Positions 60,721-64,000 of a stretch of 64,000 nucleotides of DNA are shown here, in pieces. The stretch comes from Arachis hypogaea. Taxonomy: Eukaryota > Streptophyta > Magnoliopsida > Fabales > Fabaceae. Location: NCBI RefSeq assembly GCF_003086295.3, contig NC_092047.1, positions 117,902,449 to 117,966,448 on the forward strand, in the 5' to 3' direction. How positions within the stretch are numbered: position 1 is the stretch's first letter; every line of letters begins with the position of its first letter. The notes under the pieces are model-generated. The model was not told the origin of the DNA. It saw only the letters and a program-made list of their open reading frames with translations, and searched no databases. A program made the position numbers and the translations under genes.

Positions 60721-61023
60721 GGGAGAAATTAGAAGAGTGAATCCCTTCATTCTCTTCTCCCTTCCTATTTTCTATATATAAAGTATAAACATTCATCATA
60801 TGCACACCGATTTGCAATGCAATGATTATGTGGCAGCATATGTTGATGGCTCTTGAGAAGGTTTTGAACTAGGCCAATTTGTTGATAGGCACCAAACAGT
60901 ATCCCATTAACTAAGCAAAAATAAATTTATCTGCAAAACTTTAGTTCATGTGTCCGAAATTTATTATCAAATGGTAAATTATATTTTTTCCATTAATTAA
61001 TTTGGATGTCAAGACTCATGCAA
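60721..61023. promoter_or_regulatory. Module 4 spacer with conserved TATA element
   Basis: Copy of 5760-6060. TATA element at 60772-60782. On the minus strand it would have driven CNL-C before the LARD insertion. Confidence 0.35.
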
Positions 61024-61290
61024 TCAATTTTTCTTAGAACAATAAGAAGGACTGTGATACAATATGAAAATGGTGAATATTATGATGGCAATGAAGGTGC
61101 ATTTCCTGTTCCTGGTATTCTTGTGGCGCTTCCATGCAAGGTGGAGCTGCTGGACCAAAGCAGCCATGTCCAAGAACACTTGATGAATCTTATTGAGACT
61201 CCTCTCTATATTAATCACTGTGTTATGCCTCTCTTCAATCTCTTGGATTGTGTCCATGATTGTTGTTCTCCCTTGTTTCTCAATTTCTTT
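61024..61290 (-). pseudogene. Qa-SNARE syntaxin gene scrap, module 4 (uninterrupted)
   Basis: The best reading copy of the relic: an open 91-codon frame (61024-61299) with the SNARE start, [12 protein letters not shown], a basic stretch and a hydrophobic end ([15 protein letters not shown]) like a C-terminal membrane anchor, then a stop. About 50 residues of the SNARE helix and all upstream Habc exons are missing. It shows the unoccupied copia-1 site at 61079-61083. Confidence 0.62.
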
Positions 61291-61347
61291 CTGCAACAAA
61301 GTTTAACCTTCCCACCACATATATTCCAACATTATAATAACCAAATA

Positions 61348-62296
61348 ATGAAACAATTTTCATTCGAGCTTCCGAATAATGATTACATAGACCAACTTGC
61401 TTCTTCCACTAATAAGCAACAACAATTCTTGGATAAACAATTTACCATCTTTCCAGGTACTTGTTATTTTTTATTTATAATATTATTGTTCTTTACAATT
61501 TTTGTATATCAATTTAGAAATTTATATGAATTGTTAAAGTTAAGAAGATATAGTTGTGATTAGTAATTGACGATTTCATGTATACAAGTAGTAGTTATGC
61601 TTCATCTTTTTGGCACAACAAATTTGGGAGATAGATATAATAATCATGCTAGATTGCATTATGATAAATGAAATAAACATGTAAATATGTGTTATACAAT
61701 TCACTTATTTTGGGAAATTAGTGTAGAGGTGGTTGTCTTCCATTTATTAATCCTTAGGAGGAAGCCATATCAGTAAAAGAGACAGAAAATGAAGAAAAAT
61801 GTACTTAAATTTTAATTAGGGTTGAGGATCATTTAAAATTGGGATTATTATGCATTATGATGCCACAAGTGATAGATTATAAAGTAGAAACAACTTTTCC
61901 TTGTGATTCTAAAGTTATATATACTCAGCCGTCGGTGAAATTCTTGATTGAATGAAATTATATTATCAGATAAACATGTCCTGTGATATATTGTAAATTA
62001 TTTTTGGCTAACCAATGAAAAACTCTTCTGCAGAAGATTGCAAAATTTCAGGTGAAGCACAGAAGCCTCAAGCAACATTATCTTTACAACCATCAATTGC
62101 TGACCCTTGGATTCACTCAGCCTATGATACAAAACTACAAAATTCTCAAAAAATAAAAGAAATTCATTCTTGGTAACTTAATTATTCATGGATACATAAG
62201 TTTAATTTCTTGTTCTTTCCTTTCTAGGTATGTGCAGAATATCCTTACATGGATCAATTTTATGGACTCTTCTCAGCTTATGCACCTCAAATTTCG
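61348..62296 (+). pseudogene. NF-YA transcription factor remnant, copy 4 (exons 1-3 only)
   Basis: Near twin of copy 1: exon 1 at 61348-61456, exon 2 at about 62034-62172, exon 3 at about 62228-62296. It lacks a 10-base stretch (AACCGCTTGG) that copies 1 and 2 carry in exon 2, changing the phase into exon 3. Exons 4 and 5 are deleted as in copy 1. Confidence 0.75.
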
Positions 62297-64000
62297 GTTT
62301 GTATTTTATCTCAAATCTCAAATCTCAAATCTATATATCTATATATTAATCATATCAGTGTTCTTGTAATGCATGTCTCTCCATACAAGAATCTAAATTA
62401 TAGTTATGAATGTGGAAGGTAACACTATTAACACAAAAAAAATAACATTGTAAATGTAAATCAGTAATTTTTAAAAATATTTGTTACTTTAAAAATTTTG
62501 CATATTAACAATTCAGTGTATCTGAATACAATTTGCATCAAGATACAATGAGTTATTAATATATCAAACTTCTAAAGTTACAGATTTTTTGAAGTAGATG
62601 GAGTATATAATTATAATATTAAAATATAAATAGTAATGTAATTGTCTTTTTGCAGAGGCTTAATATTCTGAAGCAGAAAGACTAATGAATTATGATGTGT
62701 GCGTATTGTGTTTAAATAACAGCATGAATTTGTAGCATTTTTATGTGTGTGCTTTTTATTATCATGTCTAGGTTTGGTGTTCTATTTATGAATTTTTGAC
62801 TTTGTCAAGTAATGTATAATACTATAATGTCTTCTTTGTTAGAAATAAAAATAAGATATTTGACAAATGCATATTACAACAATTGGTTTCTTCTCCGTTG
62901 CGACTTTAGTTATACTTATAATTAACAAAAACACTTTGAAAGTGAATTACAATATTACACAGAAATTTCTAATTAATTAATCTTACTATAATAGCATGCA
63001 TATCTTCTGCATAATTAACAGAAACACTAAGAATTGAAATGGATTGAATATTTGCAATAAAAATCTTGTAATTTTACACAAAAAGCTAAGGTAATGTTTT
63101 GCTTTTTAATTTTTTTATACTGATATGTTTATAATAAGTTGGTAATTGTTTATTGTTGTTTAGTTAAAGTGACATCATTTGATAATTTCAAATTGGCATT
63201 GTCAAGAAAAGATTTTTAATTTCATGAAATACTAACAAAAGAATATGGAAAAACAATGTTACTAATTAGAGGCAATTCTTTGTCACCAATACACAATAAA
63301 ACAGAGAAAAAGGGGGGCGAAAATCATAGATTAGAAAGGCTCAATGGTGCAACATAATTAATCACACTCCTCCAATACATAAACGCCAAGGTAAGTCACC
63401 AATATAACTGACATGATACATCTAAAAAAAATTTCAAAAATGCCAAAAAGTAAATATATGTCTGCAAAAGAATGTGCTAACATGAATCTTCCAAAAAGGA
63501 GCATCACCATGAGGTTTGTAGAAAGTAGAAACCAAACCAAAAGTCTCCATCTTCAAAAGGGTAGGTTCCAAAAGAAAATAAAGAATCTAAGGAATTAAAT
63601 TTTCCAATGCAATGGTCACTTTGCTCAAATGTGTCCATGATTATGGGTCTCCCTTGTTGCTAGGTTGCTTTCTGCATGAAAGTTTCAGTCTCACTTGTTA
63701 TCATATTTTTTGAGTAATCAATGTTATTGGAACATTATAAAGTATATAAAAATCTTACTATTACTGGCTTATTTCTCAGCAATCAGCCCTGTGTAGTGCA
63801 AGGATTGAATATTGTTCATCCAGCGAAAGCAAAAGCAAAGGTGGCGAAGTTGTGTTGTTGGGTGGATGGATAATCTGTATGAGAAGGTACAAGTATTAAG
63901 TAAGGAATGGTATAACAGATTAATAAGAATGAGCGAATGAAGAATAAGAATATTGTAGAGAGAATGAAGAATGAAAACTCGTGACTCACTTTATATGCAT
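62297..64000. other. Module 4 interval to window edge
   Basis: Copy of 12340-14037. It includes the NF-YA 3' region near 62650 and the second syntaxin scrap on the minus strand at about 63600-63694, with the same in-frame stop as module 1. The window ends in the 3' flank of an expected CNL gene. Confidence 0.45.

Larger units (their letters stand above)
54973..64000. repeat. Right copy of the higher-order segmental duplication
   Basis: Matches 1-14037 apart from copia-1 and small differences. It ends at the window edge, a few dozen bases before the expected CNL 3' end, so a CNL-A-like gene is predicted just beyond 64000. Confidence 0.9.

Noticed and set aside
1..64000. CRISPR arrays, rRNA or tRNA genes, bacterial operons
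   Set aside because: None seen. The only tRNA-like strings are the 12-13 base primer binding sites of LTR elements.

Overview
This is plant nuclear DNA: AT-rich, no bacterial-style operons, LTR retrotransposons primed by initiator-Met tRNA, MITEs, and intron-bearing NF-YA gene remnants. The single-exon CNL resistance genes closely resemble legume RPP13-like proteins. From memory of that family I would guess peanut (Arachis), but this is inference; nothing in the window proves the genus.

The backbone is a tandem array of one module. Read left to right, each module holds: a conserved TATA element; a minus-strand scrap of a Qa-SNARE syntaxin gene; a plus-strand NF-YA transcription-factor gene, decayed differently in each copy; a second, weaker syntaxin scrap; and a minus-strand CNL gene (coiled-coil, NB-ARC, LRR). 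Module 1 runs from about 5755 and ends in CNL-A (14103-17725, broken by a one-base deletion). Module 2 runs from about 18610 and ends in CNL-B (23213-26845, open, 1210 aa). Module 3 runs from about 36485 and ends in CNL-C (48131-51823, open, 1230 aa). Module 4 starts at about 60716 and runs off the window just before its CNL gene.

Mobile elements explain nearly everything else. (1) A non-autonomous LTR element without gag-pol (LARD type) is complete at 52698-60715, and its right-hand part is repeated at 1-5754. (2) A very young, intact Ty1/copia element lies at 6123-11111. (3) A young, intact Ty3/gypsy chromovirus-like element lies at 26969-35901. (4) A solo LTR of a related family lies at 36853-45035 and has been interrupted by a broken Ty1/copia element (37465-42858) and two MITEs (43567-43976 and 44608-45021). 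(5) A foldback insertion lies at 22048-22397.

A higher-order duplication sits on top of the module array. Positions 1-14037 and 54973-64000 are almost identical except for the copia element at 6123-11111, which only the left copy carries. The array therefore looks like [CNL-A, CNL-B, CNL-C] repeated with a period near 55 kb, with the copia insertion younger than that duplication.

The most interesting functional point concerns the two CNL genes that are still open. Each has an LTR element in the same orientation wedged between its coding region and the conserved upstream TATA/CT-rich leader. CNL-A keeps that leader but is frameshifted.
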